64,000 bases of DNA. Origin: Desulfovibrionales bacterium (GTDB taxonomy: Bacteria; Desulfobacterota; Desulfovibrionia; Desulfovibrionales; Desulfomicrobiaceae). A program made the translations under genes and the position numbers. The notes beneath the pieces were generated by a model. The model had not been told where the DNA came from and made no database searches. It saw only the letters and a program-made list of their open reading frames with translations. Location: positions 1-64,000 of the forward strand of contig JAAYGN010000092.1 in assembly GCA_012727715.1 (NCBI GenBank), read 5' to 3'. The number at the start of each line of letters is the position of its first letter. Position 1 is the first letter of the stretch. Below are positions 49,493-59,188 of this stretch, piece by piece.

Positions 49493-50148
49493 ATGAAATC
49501 CTCTAAATCAGAAAACCGATCTATCCAAAGCCCTGGATGACAAACAGGATCTACTTTACATTGAGTATGAATATTTTGGCCAGCATCACGCACCCCGATA
49601 GTTTGCCAACCCAATTGATTGGGTGCTAAAAAATCTTTTTTGGGATTGTCTGCGACATAAATAAAGGTGCAACCCAGAAAATCTTGCATGACTTGATGAA
49701 ATCTCAAGGGATCAGGTTTGGATCGCCCAGCCCATTCTTCTGAAATATAGGCAGGCAAATGTGCCAGTCCCAGGGCCTTAAGTTTTAAACGTTGAGAAAT
49801 GGACCTACCATCCGTAAGTATAGCCAAGGCAGCGGATTTTTCCTGCAACTTGCACAAAGTTGTCCTTACGTCTTCAGACAATTTGATACACGGCATATGC
49901 AAACGATAAGCCCATAAAAGTGATTCCTTGACCGACATCTCAAGGCGTAAATGTTGAACAAGCCGGCCCAAAAAATCTGTTTCTCCTTGTTCCCTCCAAA
50001 GTTTCATCTCTGCCAAAAGATCTTGACCATATAAAGAGATAACAAGTTGCGATACATGGTTGATGCCGGATTCCACATAAGCTGCTTCCGGGTACAATGT
50101 ATCATCCAAATCAAGGACAACGCAGGTTTTTTTATCAATCCGGAACAT
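49486..50148 (-). CDS. HAD-superfamily hydrolase
   Basis: VVLDLDDTLYPEAAYV; ILTDGRSISQRLKLKALGL; FIYVADNPKKDF. Confidence 0.88.
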   Translation of the reverse strand: MFRIDKKTCVVLDLDDTLYPEAAYVESGINHVSQLVISLYGQDLLAEMKLWREQGETDFLGRLVQHLRLEMSVKESLLWAYRLHMPCIKLSEDVRTTLCKLQEKSAALAILTDGRSISQRLKLKALGLAHLPAYISEEWAGRSKPDPLRFHQVMQDFLGCTFIYVADNPKKDFLAPNQLGWQTIGVRDAGQNIHTQCKVDPVCHPGLWIDRFSDLEDFIC

Positions 50149-51094
50149 GAACGACTACCTTGGCGTCATAGCGGAGCATCAAAAGATTTTCTGTCCAATC
50201 TTCAAATTTCCCTATTTCTTGCTGAAGAAAATACTCTCTGACCAGCCAATCTGGATAGTCAGCTCCAGCAGCTGAACTTAGTGGAAATCCGCCTCCAAAA
50301 CGTGGATTGATCTCAAGACCTTTAATGTCTCCTGATTGGGGGTTTCCAAAAACTTGAATGGTGCAGCAACCACGAAAACCCTTGAGTTTAGACAGTCGCG
50401 GCCATAAAAACTCATAGACAAAATGTTTACGCGTAATGCCTTTACTGACCTCTCCTGCCCGAACTTCTATACGTTCACGGGGAACCAGACATTGCAAAGT
50501 TCCATACCGATCATAATACCCATCAACTGTATATTCCTTATATTCTGGACCTATGAACTCCATAAAAATATTTTTTTCATTAGCAAGCATGTTATGGGTT
50601 AATTCATTTTTACCTCTGATTATGGCTGTCCCAATACTGCTACTGCCATCATAAGGCTTGCAAAAACATGGAAAAGTCAGAGAAGATCGCGCATAAATTG
50701 TTGGATAAGGTATATCTATGGATTGAAAGAGCTGACCTGTTTTCCTTTTGTCACGACAAGACATAACCAGGTCACACGAGGAAATAAGTACGATGATGCC
50801 ATCTCGGGCAAAGTCCTCGCGCAAGGAACATAGGACTGGAAGTTCTGTATCTATAGTAGGAATAACAAGTCGGACTTGTTGATCAAGGCAAAGCTTGTGC
50901 AATGCTTGGGCATATCCGCCAGAAGTCACTCGAGGTAACGTAAAATGGCCATCAGCCACATGACAGGCCGCGGACCATTGCGGTACAGCGTCCGCGGCCA
51001 AAACTTTTCCATCAAGACCATGATTAATCATGGCTGTTTGAAAATTTTTTAACAACTCAACTCGACGGCCGGCAGAGAGTATAAGAATATTCAT
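50135..51094 (-). CDS. ATP-grasp domain protein (CarB/PylC-like carboxylate-amine ligase)
   Basis: MNILILSAGRRVELLKNF; CKPYDGSSSIGTAIIRGKNEL; EYTVDGYYDRYG; GLEINPRFGGGFPLSSAAGADYP. Confidence 0.87.
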   Translation of the reverse strand: MNILILSAGRRVELLKNFQTAMINHGLDGKVLAADAVPQWSAACHVADGHFTLPRVTSGGYAQALHKLCLDQQVRLVIPTIDTELPVLCSLREDFARDGIIVLISSCDLVMSCRDKRKTGQLFQSIDIPYPTIYARSSLTFPCFCKPYDGSSSIGTAIIRGKNELTHNMLANEKNIFMEFIGPEYKEYTVDGYYDRYGTLQCLVPRERIEVRAGEVSKGITRKHFVYEFLWPRLSKLKGFRGCCTIQVFGNPQSGDIKGLEINPRFGGGFPLSSAAGADYPDWLVREYFLQQEIGKFEDWTENLLMLRYDAKVVVHVPD

Positions 51095-51693
51095 GAGCTT
51101 TTGTCCTTGGTCCCTGTAAACTTGGGCATGGTTGCTTCACCTGCCGCATTAATACCTTCCCGCCCTAAGACCGCCTTGATGGTCAACCATAAAATCTTCA
51201 GATCTAACGCCATACTTTGATTATCCACATACCAAAGATCAAGATTAAACTTTTCTTCCCAACTTAAGGCATTGCGACCATTGACTTGAGCCCAGCCCGT
51301 AATTCCTGGTCGAACTTCGTGACGCCGGGCCTGTTCTTTGGAATACAGAGGCAGATATTCCATAAGTAACGGCCTTGGTCCCACCAACGACATATCTCCT
51401 TTGAGCACATTCCAAAGTTCCGGCAGTTCATCCAAAGATGTGGATCGCAAAAAACGCCCCCAAGCTGTCAAACGCTGGGCATCGGGCAAGGGCTGCCCGG
51501 CTGCGTTTTTCACATCACGCATGGTTCTAAATTTAAACATGGTAAAAGGTTGTCCATGCAGACCCGGACGAACTTGGGTAAAAAATACTGGCGCCCCCAG
51601 AACCAGGCGTATTATCAGAGTGATGATCAGCAACAAGGGCGCAAAAAAACATAATGCCAATAAGGAAACAACAATGTCAAAACCGCGCTTCAT
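51091..51693 (-). CDS. Undecaprenyl-phosphate sugar transferase (PglC-like initiating phosphoglycosyltransferase)
   Basis: MKRGFDIVVSLLALCFFAPLLLIITLIIRL; FKFRTMRD; LPELWNVLKGDMSLVGPRPLL; RPGITGWAQVNGRNALSWEEKF. Confidence 0.93.
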   Translation of the reverse strand: MKRGFDIVVSLLALCFFAPLLLIITLIIRLVLGAPVFFTQVRPGLHGQPFTMFKFRTMRDVKNAAGQPLPDAQRLTAWGRFLRSTSLDELPELWNVLKGDMSLVGPRPLLMEYLPLYSKEQARRHEVRPGITGWAQVNGRNALSWEEKFNLDLWYVDNQSMALDLKILWLTIKAVLGREGINAAGEATMPKFTGTKDKSS

Positions 51694-51696
51694 AAC

Positions 51697-53934
51697 CTAG
51701 TTAGCCTTATAAACCCGAACCCATGGGTAGAGGTCATCGACCAATTCAAAGTGAGGATTAAAAGAATCAGGATCAGCAATGAGCATCTGCACCATCAAGG
51801 AATCATACATCTTTTTTTCCATAAGATAAGCTTGATTGGCCAACCTATTGATAAGTAAATGCAATCCCGAACCATTGGGCCATGTGGTGTACTCCCGAGC
51901 ATTGTCAGCCTCAAGAATATCCAAAGAATCAACGGGGATTTGTTGACCTTGCACGAGTATCACCCCTGTTTCTTGGTCCACACTAAACTGACCTGACATC
52001 AAATGCATCCGGCCTGGTGCACCTTGCCCGGTTATTAAATCCCAATGACCATAAAAACTGATCCAATAGGATAACCGAAAATTTTCCCAGGAAACCACAA
52101 AATACTGATCTGGCAAATCAGCATCCAGGATCAGAGGTGCTGAAGACAAAGAGTCCACAAAACGAGTAGCCTCTTCTGGCCCCATGTCTTCCAGAGTGGC
52201 GACAGGGTTGGACCAATAATATTTTTTTGGAAGAACCTGGTCGTCTTCAAGCTGCTGAACATCATTGCTCTGGGATTCTGCACCCAATGCCTTGGCTTGC
52301 ACGGCTGCATCTCGTTGTACCTGGGTTACATATTTCATGAGTTGGCTGGCCAGCATGGGTGAGGAGGTACTATGAATTTTGGCCAGGGGATAAAGCCAGG
52401 GACCATCGTGAGCCCCTCCATCGGCAAAAGTAAGGCGCTCGGCATAGTATTGTCCGGCATAGCCATAATCCCACCACTGCCATAACCTGGAGTCAGGCTT
52501 GGTTTTTTCACGCAGATCTAAAAAAGCCTGGGCATAGACATTAGGCAGCACAGGAATGGGACTGGTGTTTTGCATAAATTTACCCATAGGCCAAAATACA
52601 GCCACGCATAAAATAAGCTGGGCAATCCAGCGTCGTCCCTGAGATTGTCCCAAAAGTCGCATCACTTCAGCCAGGCCCAGACCAAACCCTGCACCCAGGG
52701 CCACGCCGCCAAACATGGCAAAACGATTGCCCAATTGCACACTGGCTATACTCAAACCTAAAAAGGGTAAAAATAAAAGGAGTTGTGGCCGACGATACAC
52801 AGCAAAAAAATAGAAGCCCAAGCCCAGAAAGAAAAGATAGCCATGTCCGGTCATGCGCATGGCCAAATCAGCCCAGGGCACGTTTTGTGCTTCGCGCACG
52901 CTTTGGGTAATACCGGGCAATTTCAGAGCTGAAACACGAACCTCTTCAGTCACATTTTTACTATAGCCAACAATGGCCTGGCCATAAGTCAAAACCTTGG
53001 TATGTAGCCCAGCATAAATAAAAATCACAAGCGCGGCCAAAGTAAAAATAAGCCATCCATTACGCTGTTTCCACAAATTCGGTTTGATCCAAAATATTGC
53101 TCCCAGGCCCAAGACAGCCCCCAGACCAACCAAACCACCATAGGTCAGGGCATAAACCATAAGTAGGCCTACCCAAAGTTCCACCCATTTTTGGGGAGGA
53201 GTCAAAACCAGGGATAAAAGAGCAGCCATACCCAAAACAGCAAGGAGAATGCTACCACTTTGGGGATAAAAAAACATGCTCAAAAATCCGCAAATTCCTG
53301 TAAGAGCCAGCATAACCAAAGACCAAGATTGTTTGGACTCAGCTAAAAGTGCATCCGGTCTCCAGGATTCTCTGGTTTGAGTAGTGATCCAGACCACCAA
53401 AGCGCAAACAAAAGCAACAGGAAATAACAGGGCAACCAAATCTGTGTCACAAAAGCCCAGCCGGGTACGGGCCAGAAAACCAATGCTCGACGCAGCCAGT
53501 ACAGAAAATAGCACCCCACCTTCGGTCAGCCGCATAAACCTGGCCAAAAGACAAGCAGGTACAGCAACCCAGGGGATCAGCAGGACCGGAAGCCAAAAAC
53601 CAATAATACCTAAAGAAAGTCCGGTTATGACATGCAACCAGCGAATAATTCCAGTAAAGGCCCAGTGCACATAGCTGCCCACACCTTTGGCTCCAGCCAG
53701 CCAGGCATAAGCGTCATGAGTGGCCATAAGCGGCTCCCCACCAATCCAATAGGCGTCATGCTGCCAGGGGCCGTATTCAATGAGGCGAAGGGCGGCATTA
53801 AGAAAAAAAGCCAGCCCCAGGGCCAAAAAAAATTCTCCCTTTTCTCCCAACTCCCAAAAAGTATCCGGCCCAAGCAAAGAAGATGCTGGTTTCTCATCCG
53901 TACTGGATTGAGGATTCTTCCTGTTTTCTGCCAT
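51697..53934 (-). CDS. Oligosaccharyltransferase, STT3/PglB family
   Basis: Multi-TM N-terminus with THDAYAWLAGAK and GFCDTDLVALLFP acidic motifs; soluble C-terminus with LWQWWDYGYAGQYYAERLTFADGG (WWDYG). Confidence 0.92.
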   Translation of the reverse strand: MAENRKNPQSSTDEKPASSLLGPDTFWELGEKGEFFLALGLAFFLNAALRLIEYGPWQHDAYWIGGEPLMATHDAYAWLAGAKGVGSYVHWAFTGIIRWLHVITGLSLGIIGFWLPVLLIPWVAVPACLLARFMRLTEGGVLFSVLAASSIGFLARTRLGFCDTDLVALLFPVAFVCALVVWITTQTRESWRPDALLAESKQSWSLVMLALTGICGFLSMFFYPQSGSILLAVLGMAALLSLVLTPPQKWVELWVGLLMVYALTYGGLVGLGAVLGLGAIFWIKPNLWKQRNGWLIFTLAALVIFIYAGLHTKVLTYGQAIVGYSKNVTEEVRVSALKLPGITQSVREAQNVPWADLAMRMTGHGYLFFLGLGFYFFAVYRRPQLLLFLPFLGLSIASVQLGNRFAMFGGVALGAGFGLGLAEVMRLLGQSQGRRWIAQLILCVAVFWPMGKFMQNTSPIPVLPNVYAQAFLDLREKTKPDSRLWQWWDYGYAGQYYAERLTFADGGAHDGPWLYPLAKIHSTSSPMLASQLMKYVTQVQRDAAVQAKALGAESQSNDVQQLEDDQVLPKKYYWSNPVATLEDMGPEEATRFVDSLSSAPLILDADLPDQYFVVSWENFRLSYWISFYGHWDLITGQGAPGRMHLMSGQFSVDQETGVILVQGQQIPVDSLDILEADNAREYTTWPNGSGLHLLINRLANQAYLMEKKMYDSLMVQMLIADPDSFNPHFELVDDLYPWVRVYKAN

Positions 53935-54317
53935 TGAAATTTTCCTTTACTGATTTTTTGTATTGGTCATGTATACATCTCCATATGCGTAGTCAGAATC
54001 CCCTATCCATTAAAAATCACAAAAATCTCATTTTCAAATCCGTAACCCCTGTGACAAACATATATTGACCTAAAAATCCATTACTGCTTTACCTTTATAA
54101 CAAGTACGGCTTTATGCATAGGCTTTGATTGACTGCAAGAAATTGGAGATTACTAAAATGCCTGTGCCTCTATTTATTAAAATTTCTTCTTCTACCACGG
54201 TCAAGCTAATAGAAATCTCTTTGCACTCTTGAATGCAATATCTAACAATTCCCAAGACCTGACCACTCGTCAATACCAAAGAACTGTCAGGAACCTCTGA
54301 GACAAAACAAAGCCAAT

Positions 54318-54341
54318 AAAAAAGGCCCCGAAGGGCCTTTT
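54318..54341 (-). terminator. Terminator of the qrc operon
   Basis: aaaaggccc-cgaa-gggcctttt with A/T-rich flank (U-tract on minus strand). Confidence 0.75.
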
Positions 54342-54351
54342 ACATCCAGCT

Positions 54352-55590
54352 CTAAGCCTGTTTATTGAGTTCTACTTCCTGTGGAAAGATAGGTAAGTAA
54401 CGGTAAGATAAACTCATGACCAAGAACCCATAGGCCACAATCATGAGGGAAGTGGACCACTCAGCCCAGTTGGGATAATAGGTAGTCCAACGATCAAAGG
54501 GCATAACTGGTATGGCCAGACCTTGAACCGTGAAGACAAAACGATTGATGGTCACCCCAATAGCCGCCATAATAGCTGCCAAATACATAAGGGCTGGAAT
54601 TTTACGTACCTGGGGGAGCACCAGCATAATTGCTGGCAAGAGCCCAAACCAAAAGAGTTCTGCCCAAAGCAATCCTTTCCCATAACCATGCTCACTACTG
54701 AACATCTCATCAAAGGTCAGGCCCATTCCAGGCAAAATACCTGCTGCCCAAGCATAGGTGTCTAATATTTTAAAAAAGATATAAAAACACAATAGCAGAC
54801 CGGAAATCTTAGCCAAAAGAGCCTTGGTCTTGTAGCTAATGAGCTTGCGACCAGTAATAACTTCCATCAAAGTGCCGCAAAGCATGGTAAATGCCGGGCC
54901 ACAGGCTATGGCCGAGGAAATGAACAAAAAGAAGGTCCAGGGCCAAATGAAGAATCCTTCACGATAAACCAGAGGGCGGCCAAAAAGAACGCCATACATA
55001 CCACCCAAAGAACCCTGGTGAAAAAAGGACAAGAAGGTACCAATACCAGCAAAAAGCGGCATGTACACATGGAAGTTGTGTGCTAAATGATGGCAGAACT
55101 TGTTTTGGTTGATCTTGCGATTTTCCAAAATCAGGGGAACATATTCAATGATCAACACTGTGCAATAACAGGTGATACAAAAGATAACTTCTGTAAGCAT
55201 GGAGTGCACATTGGGATGCCAATAGCCAAACCAGGCCCGTAGTGGTTGACCAATATCCAGCACCAAAATGAGCATGGCACCAGAATAACAAAGGAATCCA
55301 ACAATTACTGCGAGATTAATAACATTTTTGAGTTCATCAATGCGAATAATGTAACGCAGAAAACCAGAAAAAAAGGCTCCCGCACCCAGGGCAATGACAG
55401 CCAGGTCAAAGGTGATCCATAGCCCGAATCCAAAGTAGTTATCCAGACCGGTAACACCAATACCATTACTAAAAATTTGAAATGCAGCGTAGCCGCCCCA
55501 AGCCAAAAAGACACTGATGGCAGCCAGCCAAACCAGGAATTTCCCAGCGGAACAACGTTCTACCCCTTCGGGCCAGTACGCACTAGACAT
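54352..55590 (-). CDS. qrcD: Quinone reductase complex subunit QrcD (NrfD-like membrane protein)
   Basis: About 10 TM NrfD-type protein; last gene of a cytochrome c / molybdopterin-like / Fe-S / NrfD operon. Confidence 0.87.
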   Translation of the reverse strand: MSSAYWPEGVERCSAGKFLVWLAAISVFLAWGGYAAFQIFSNGIGVTGLDNYFGFGLWITFDLAVIALGAGAFFSGFLRYIIRIDELKNVINLAVIVGFLCYSGAMLILVLDIGQPLRAWFGYWHPNVHSMLTEVIFCITCYCTVLIIEYVPLILENRKINQNKFCHHLAHNFHVYMPLFAGIGTFLSFFHQGSLGGMYGVLFGRPLVYREGFFIWPWTFFLFISSAIACGPAFTMLCGTLMEVITGRKLISYKTKALLAKISGLLLCFYIFFKILDTYAWAAGILPGMGLTFDEMFSSEHGYGKGLLWAELFWFGLLPAIMLVLPQVRKIPALMYLAAIMAAIGVTINRFVFTVQGLAIPVMPFDRWTTYYPNWAEWSTSLMIVAYGFLVMSLSYRYLPIFPQEVELNKQA

Positions 55591-56353
55591 TTTCGCCCCC
55601 CTTGTCATTCTTCAGGTAGTTGTCCCCAAGCTTGCGCACCCATTCCCGCTCGGAATAATAATAGACTTGCGGATCGGTACCAAGTTTCACCAACAGACGA
55701 AATGCATTGGGACTTGCCACCAGCTTACTGATCTCATGATCAGGATTATGCAGGTCTCCAAACGTGATGGCACCGGTGGGGCAAATCTCTGCACAAGCAG
55801 GAATATAGGCGTCTTCGGCCAATTGGGTGGGATCCTCATCATTCATACGTGCCCGTTCTTTGGCGGCCATGAAACGATGATGACAAAAAGTACATTTTTC
55901 TACCACCCCACGAGGCCGGGCGGAAACATAGGGAGTCAGAGTTTTTTCCATGCCCTCAGGCCAAACCGGATCAAACCAGTTAAAATACCGAGCATGATAA
56001 GGGCAGGCGGCCATACAGTACCGACAACCAATACAACGAGGATAAACCTGACTAACAATGCCTCCCTCTTCGTCTTTGGTTGTTGCTACCACCGGACAGA
56101 CTGTAGAACAGGATGGTTTACCACATTGCATGCACGGTCTGGGTAAATAGGCAACTTCGTGATGAGGAAAAGGCTCCCCATTGGATAACTCGTATATATT
56201 CATCCAGTCATTGGTGCGTAGTTTATTACCAGCCTCAACCTCAGGCGAAAGATTATTCTCTGCCCGACAGGCGACAGTGCAGGCGCCGCACCCGGTGCAT
56301 TTGTCAAGATTGACAAGCATGCCCCATTTTACTTTAAATTCAATTGCTTGCAT
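55583..56353 (-). CDS. qrcC: Quinone reductase complex Fe-S subunit QrcC
   Basis: DKCTGCGACTVACRAENN; CMQCGKPSCSTVCPVVA; CIGCRYCMAACPY ferredoxin motifs. Confidence 0.9.
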   Translation of the reverse strand: MQAIEFKVKWGMLVNLDKCTGCGACTVACRAENNLSPEVEAGNKLRTNDWMNIYELSNGEPFPHHEVAYLPRPCMQCGKPSCSTVCPVVATTKDEEGGIVSQVYPRCIGCRYCMAACPYHARYFNWFDPVWPEGMEKTLTPYVSARPRGVVEKCTFCHHRFMAAKERARMNDEDPTQLAEDAYIPACAEICPTGAITFGDLHNPDHEISKLVASPNAFRLLVKLGTDPQVYYYSEREWVRKLGDNYLKNDKGGENV

Positions 56354-56390
56354 AGCGAATACCTCTTATTTTTTCCAGATGCTCAGGACA

Positions 56391-58451
56391 TTACGCCTTA
56401 CCAAGGACAACCTGCACTGTGGCAAACCGGGACACTCCGGTCTGATCTTCTGTGCTGGCAGGCAACAGTTTAAAGACGTTATCTCCTTTACCTCGGGAAA
56501 AATCATCCCAAGCGGTATGGCCAAACCCCAGAGGAGCCACGACTGTATTGTCCATTACACCTTCAAAGATGCGCAACCTTGCCTGACACTCACCGCTAGC
56601 GCTCGTCAGCTTGACAGCATCGTCTTGTTGCAGTCCAAGATTTTTGGCTGTGACACCATTGACCAACACGTACATTTCCCGACCAGACATTTCATCATAG
56701 CGAATAGCGTTAGTTCCAAAGGGCGGGGTAGCAAGCTTGGAGCTTCCTATTTTGAGCCGTACAACTGGAGCCAAAGCCAGGGATTTTCCATCAGCCACAG
56801 GAGCTTCTATCTCGCGCAAAGGCGTGGACCATAACTCCAAATCCTGAACTGGAAACTCTGTGCCTACCCAAGCAGTGCCATCAACCATATCATCATAGTC
56901 TGCACCAAGAGCTTCAGCCTTGGCCTGAACTACATCTTCAAAAGAATCAAAGCCAAGATCCAGACCAGCTGCACTAGCTACAGACAAAAGTACATCTCCA
57001 GCAGGCTTGGTATCATACACAGGCTTAATAATTGGAGCTGCGACAGTATAAAGAGGCTGGGCAGAACCATAAGGACTATAGCTATCATCCAGGCGTTCAA
57101 AACCATAGCTATCGGGCATAATCAAGTCTGCCAGAGCAGCAGTTTCATCCATAAAAGAGCTAAAGGAAACCAAAAAGTCAGCTTTTTCCAATGCTGCTTG
57201 GACCTTAGCCAAATTCGGCAGGGAATGAGCTGGATTGGCACCATAAATCATAAACACAGCAGGTGCGCTGGCGCTACCATCAGCAATAGCACTTAAGTAC
57301 GCAACCAAATCATTGGCGAGCAAATTCTTGTGTTCCATGGCTGCGTCAATCACCCTTGGATTCCAGGGTAAAACACGCACACCACCTGTTTCATTGATAC
57401 GCTCCAAGAGCATATTCAGACACATGCCAGCTACTGCTTCAAAAGCACCTAAACCCTGACTGGCCCCAGCAGCAGTAAGCACCAACGGATGTTTGGCTTT
57501 GCCCAAGGTTTGTGCCAATTCTTTGATGGTCTCCGCAGGTACCCCTGTAATTTGAGCAACTTTTTCCAAAGGATATGTACTGCTGACAAATTGAGAAAAC
57601 TGGGAAAATCCAGACCAGAAAGGACGCCCTCCACCATCAGCAATGATCACACCAGCAAGGCCCATAGCTAAAACTGCTTCTGTTCCAGGAGCACAGGGGA
57701 CCCACTTATCAGCTACAGCCGCAGTACCATTTTGTGCGGGACCTACATACACATATTGAGCATCTTTTTTCCGACCAGCCGCAAAAGCTTTGCCATTGCG
57801 AGTCACATTGCCCCAAGATCCAAGCACATCCGCACCAAGCATCAAAATATAATCTGAATTTTCAAGGTCATATCCAATTTGACCATCACCACCAAGCAAA
57901 GCCAGGGCTTGTGCAGCTGGACCACTTTCACTGGGCATAAGAAATGCATTCTTGGAACCAGCCTGGCCCACAAGACCTGTTAAAATATCGGTTACAGATC
58001 CAGTTTCATCTCCGCTGACCATGGCAATATCGGATCCAGCAGCCTTGATTTTTTCAGCCAAAAGACTTTCAGCTTCTTCCCAACTAATATCCTTAAAGGT
58101 ATTCCCGTCTTTCACTTTTGGATTTCTCACCCGGGAGGGGCTATACAAAAGCTGAACACTGGCCGCGCCCAAAGGACAAATGCCGCCAAGACTTAAGGGA
58201 TGATCCGGATCGCCTTCTGCCACCACCGGATTTCCGGCAATAGTCTTGATCTTAATGCCATAGGCGTCAGCTCCCAGTTTGCACAGGGCAAACCGCTTAC
58301 CCTCTTCACCATATTTTAGTCTGGGAATCCAGGACCAGTTTTGTGACCAAATGGAAACATCATCTAATGTTTTCCATATTACAGGAGTCAAAGTTGTGCC
58401 AACAGCACCACCCACCACCAGAGAAATAAAGCTTCTTCTATCAAATCCCAT
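56391..58451 (-). CDS. qrcB: Quinone reductase complex molybdopterin-oxidoreductase-like subunit QrcB
   Basis: Tat-like signal DRRSFISLVVGGAVG; molybdopterin oxidoreductase fold; lacks the usual N-terminal four-Cys Fe-S motif. Confidence 0.88.
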   Translation of the reverse strand: MGFDRRSFISLVVGGAVGTTLTPVIWKTLDDVSIWSQNWSWIPRLKYGEEGKRFALCKLGADAYGIKIKTIAGNPVVAEGDPDHPLSLGGICPLGAASVQLLYSPSRVRNPKVKDGNTFKDISWEEAESLLAEKIKAAGSDIAMVSGDETGSVTDILTGLVGQAGSKNAFLMPSESGPAAQALALLGGDGQIGYDLENSDYILMLGADVLGSWGNVTRNGKAFAAGRKKDAQYVYVGPAQNGTAAVADKWVPCAPGTEAVLAMGLAGVIIADGGGRPFWSGFSQFSQFVSSTYPLEKVAQITGVPAETIKELAQTLGKAKHPLVLTAAGASQGLGAFEAVAGMCLNMLLERINETGGVRVLPWNPRVIDAAMEHKNLLANDLVAYLSAIADGSASAPAVFMIYGANPAHSLPNLAKVQAALEKADFLVSFSSFMDETAALADLIMPDSYGFERLDDSYSPYGSAQPLYTVAAPIIKPVYDTKPAGDVLLSVASAAGLDLGFDSFEDVVQAKAEALGADYDDMVDGTAWVGTEFPVQDLELWSTPLREIEAPVADGKSLALAPVVRLKIGSSKLATPPFGTNAIRYDEMSGREMYVLVNGVTAKNLGLQQDDAVKLTSASGECQARLRIFEGVMDNTVVAPLGFGHTAWDDFSRGKGDNVFKLLPASTEDQTGVSRFATVQVVLGKA

Positions 58452-58469
58452 GGTACATCCACTCCTCTC

Positions 58470-59009
58470 TTATTTGTGGCACACAAAGCAGGCGTTACTG
58501 GTCCCACGTTGTGCATGGCATCGTTCGCACTGCCACATCTTCATGGTATCCTTACTGTAACCCGTGAGCCTGTTTTCAAAATAGACGGGTGGAGTACTCA
58601 TGTTGGCCACGTCCGGATGACAATTAATGCACTCAATGTCCTTATGTGCAATGTGGGAAAAATAGGCATTGTCAGGCTGCTTTTGATAAACCAGCCATTC
58701 AACCTCTCGCTCTTTTTCCACGTACTCGGCCACAAAAAGAGCCTCGTCAGGATCATCGCCTTGCACATCCTCGTGACAATCAACACAATTCGCGTTGGTC
58801 GGCAGTCCAGTAAAGGATCCGTCGTCCCGAAACGCATGGCAGTCTTCACATTCCATGCCTTGATCTTCCACATGCACGATGTGATCGAACCGGATGGGTT
58901 GGGTCTTCTGACTGTATAAGACTTTGGGAAATCCCCACCAACCAAGCACGATCGATGCTACCAAGCCGATCAGGAATGGTAACACCACGCAGCTTTTGCT
59001 TTTTGCCAC
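58470..59009 (-). CDS. qrcA: Quinone reductase complex multiheme cytochrome c QrcA
   Basis: N-terminal anchor; CEDCH, CVDCH, CINCH, CERCH, CFVCH. Confidence 0.88.
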   Translation of the reverse strand: MAKSKSCVVLPFLIGLVASIVLGWWGFPKVLYSQKTQPIRFDHIVHVEDQGMECEDCHAFRDDGSFTGLPTNANCVDCHEDVQGDDPDEALFVAEYVEKEREVEWLVYQKQPDNAYFSHIAHKDIECINCHPDVANMSTPPVYFENRLTGYSKDTMKMWQCERCHAQRGTSNACFVCHK

Positions 59010-59188
59010 AGCCCTCTCCTCCTACCGCATTGAAATAAAATTGTGAAAAACGGACACTAAATATAGCTTTCTGTATGCAAGGGGATCACTCTATGTCAAG
59101 AGATAATGAAAAAAATCACGAAGTTCCATAGGCAAACAATCGCACGGGAATAAAAAACTTTTTCCTCATAAAATCTAGGCTATAAGAA

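Noticed and set aside
56391-58451. QrcB as a functional molybdenum formate dehydrogenase or nitrate reductase
   Set aside because: The operon order and the missing N-terminal Fe-S Cys motif match the Qrc complex, whose B subunit is known to lack the molybdenum cofactor.
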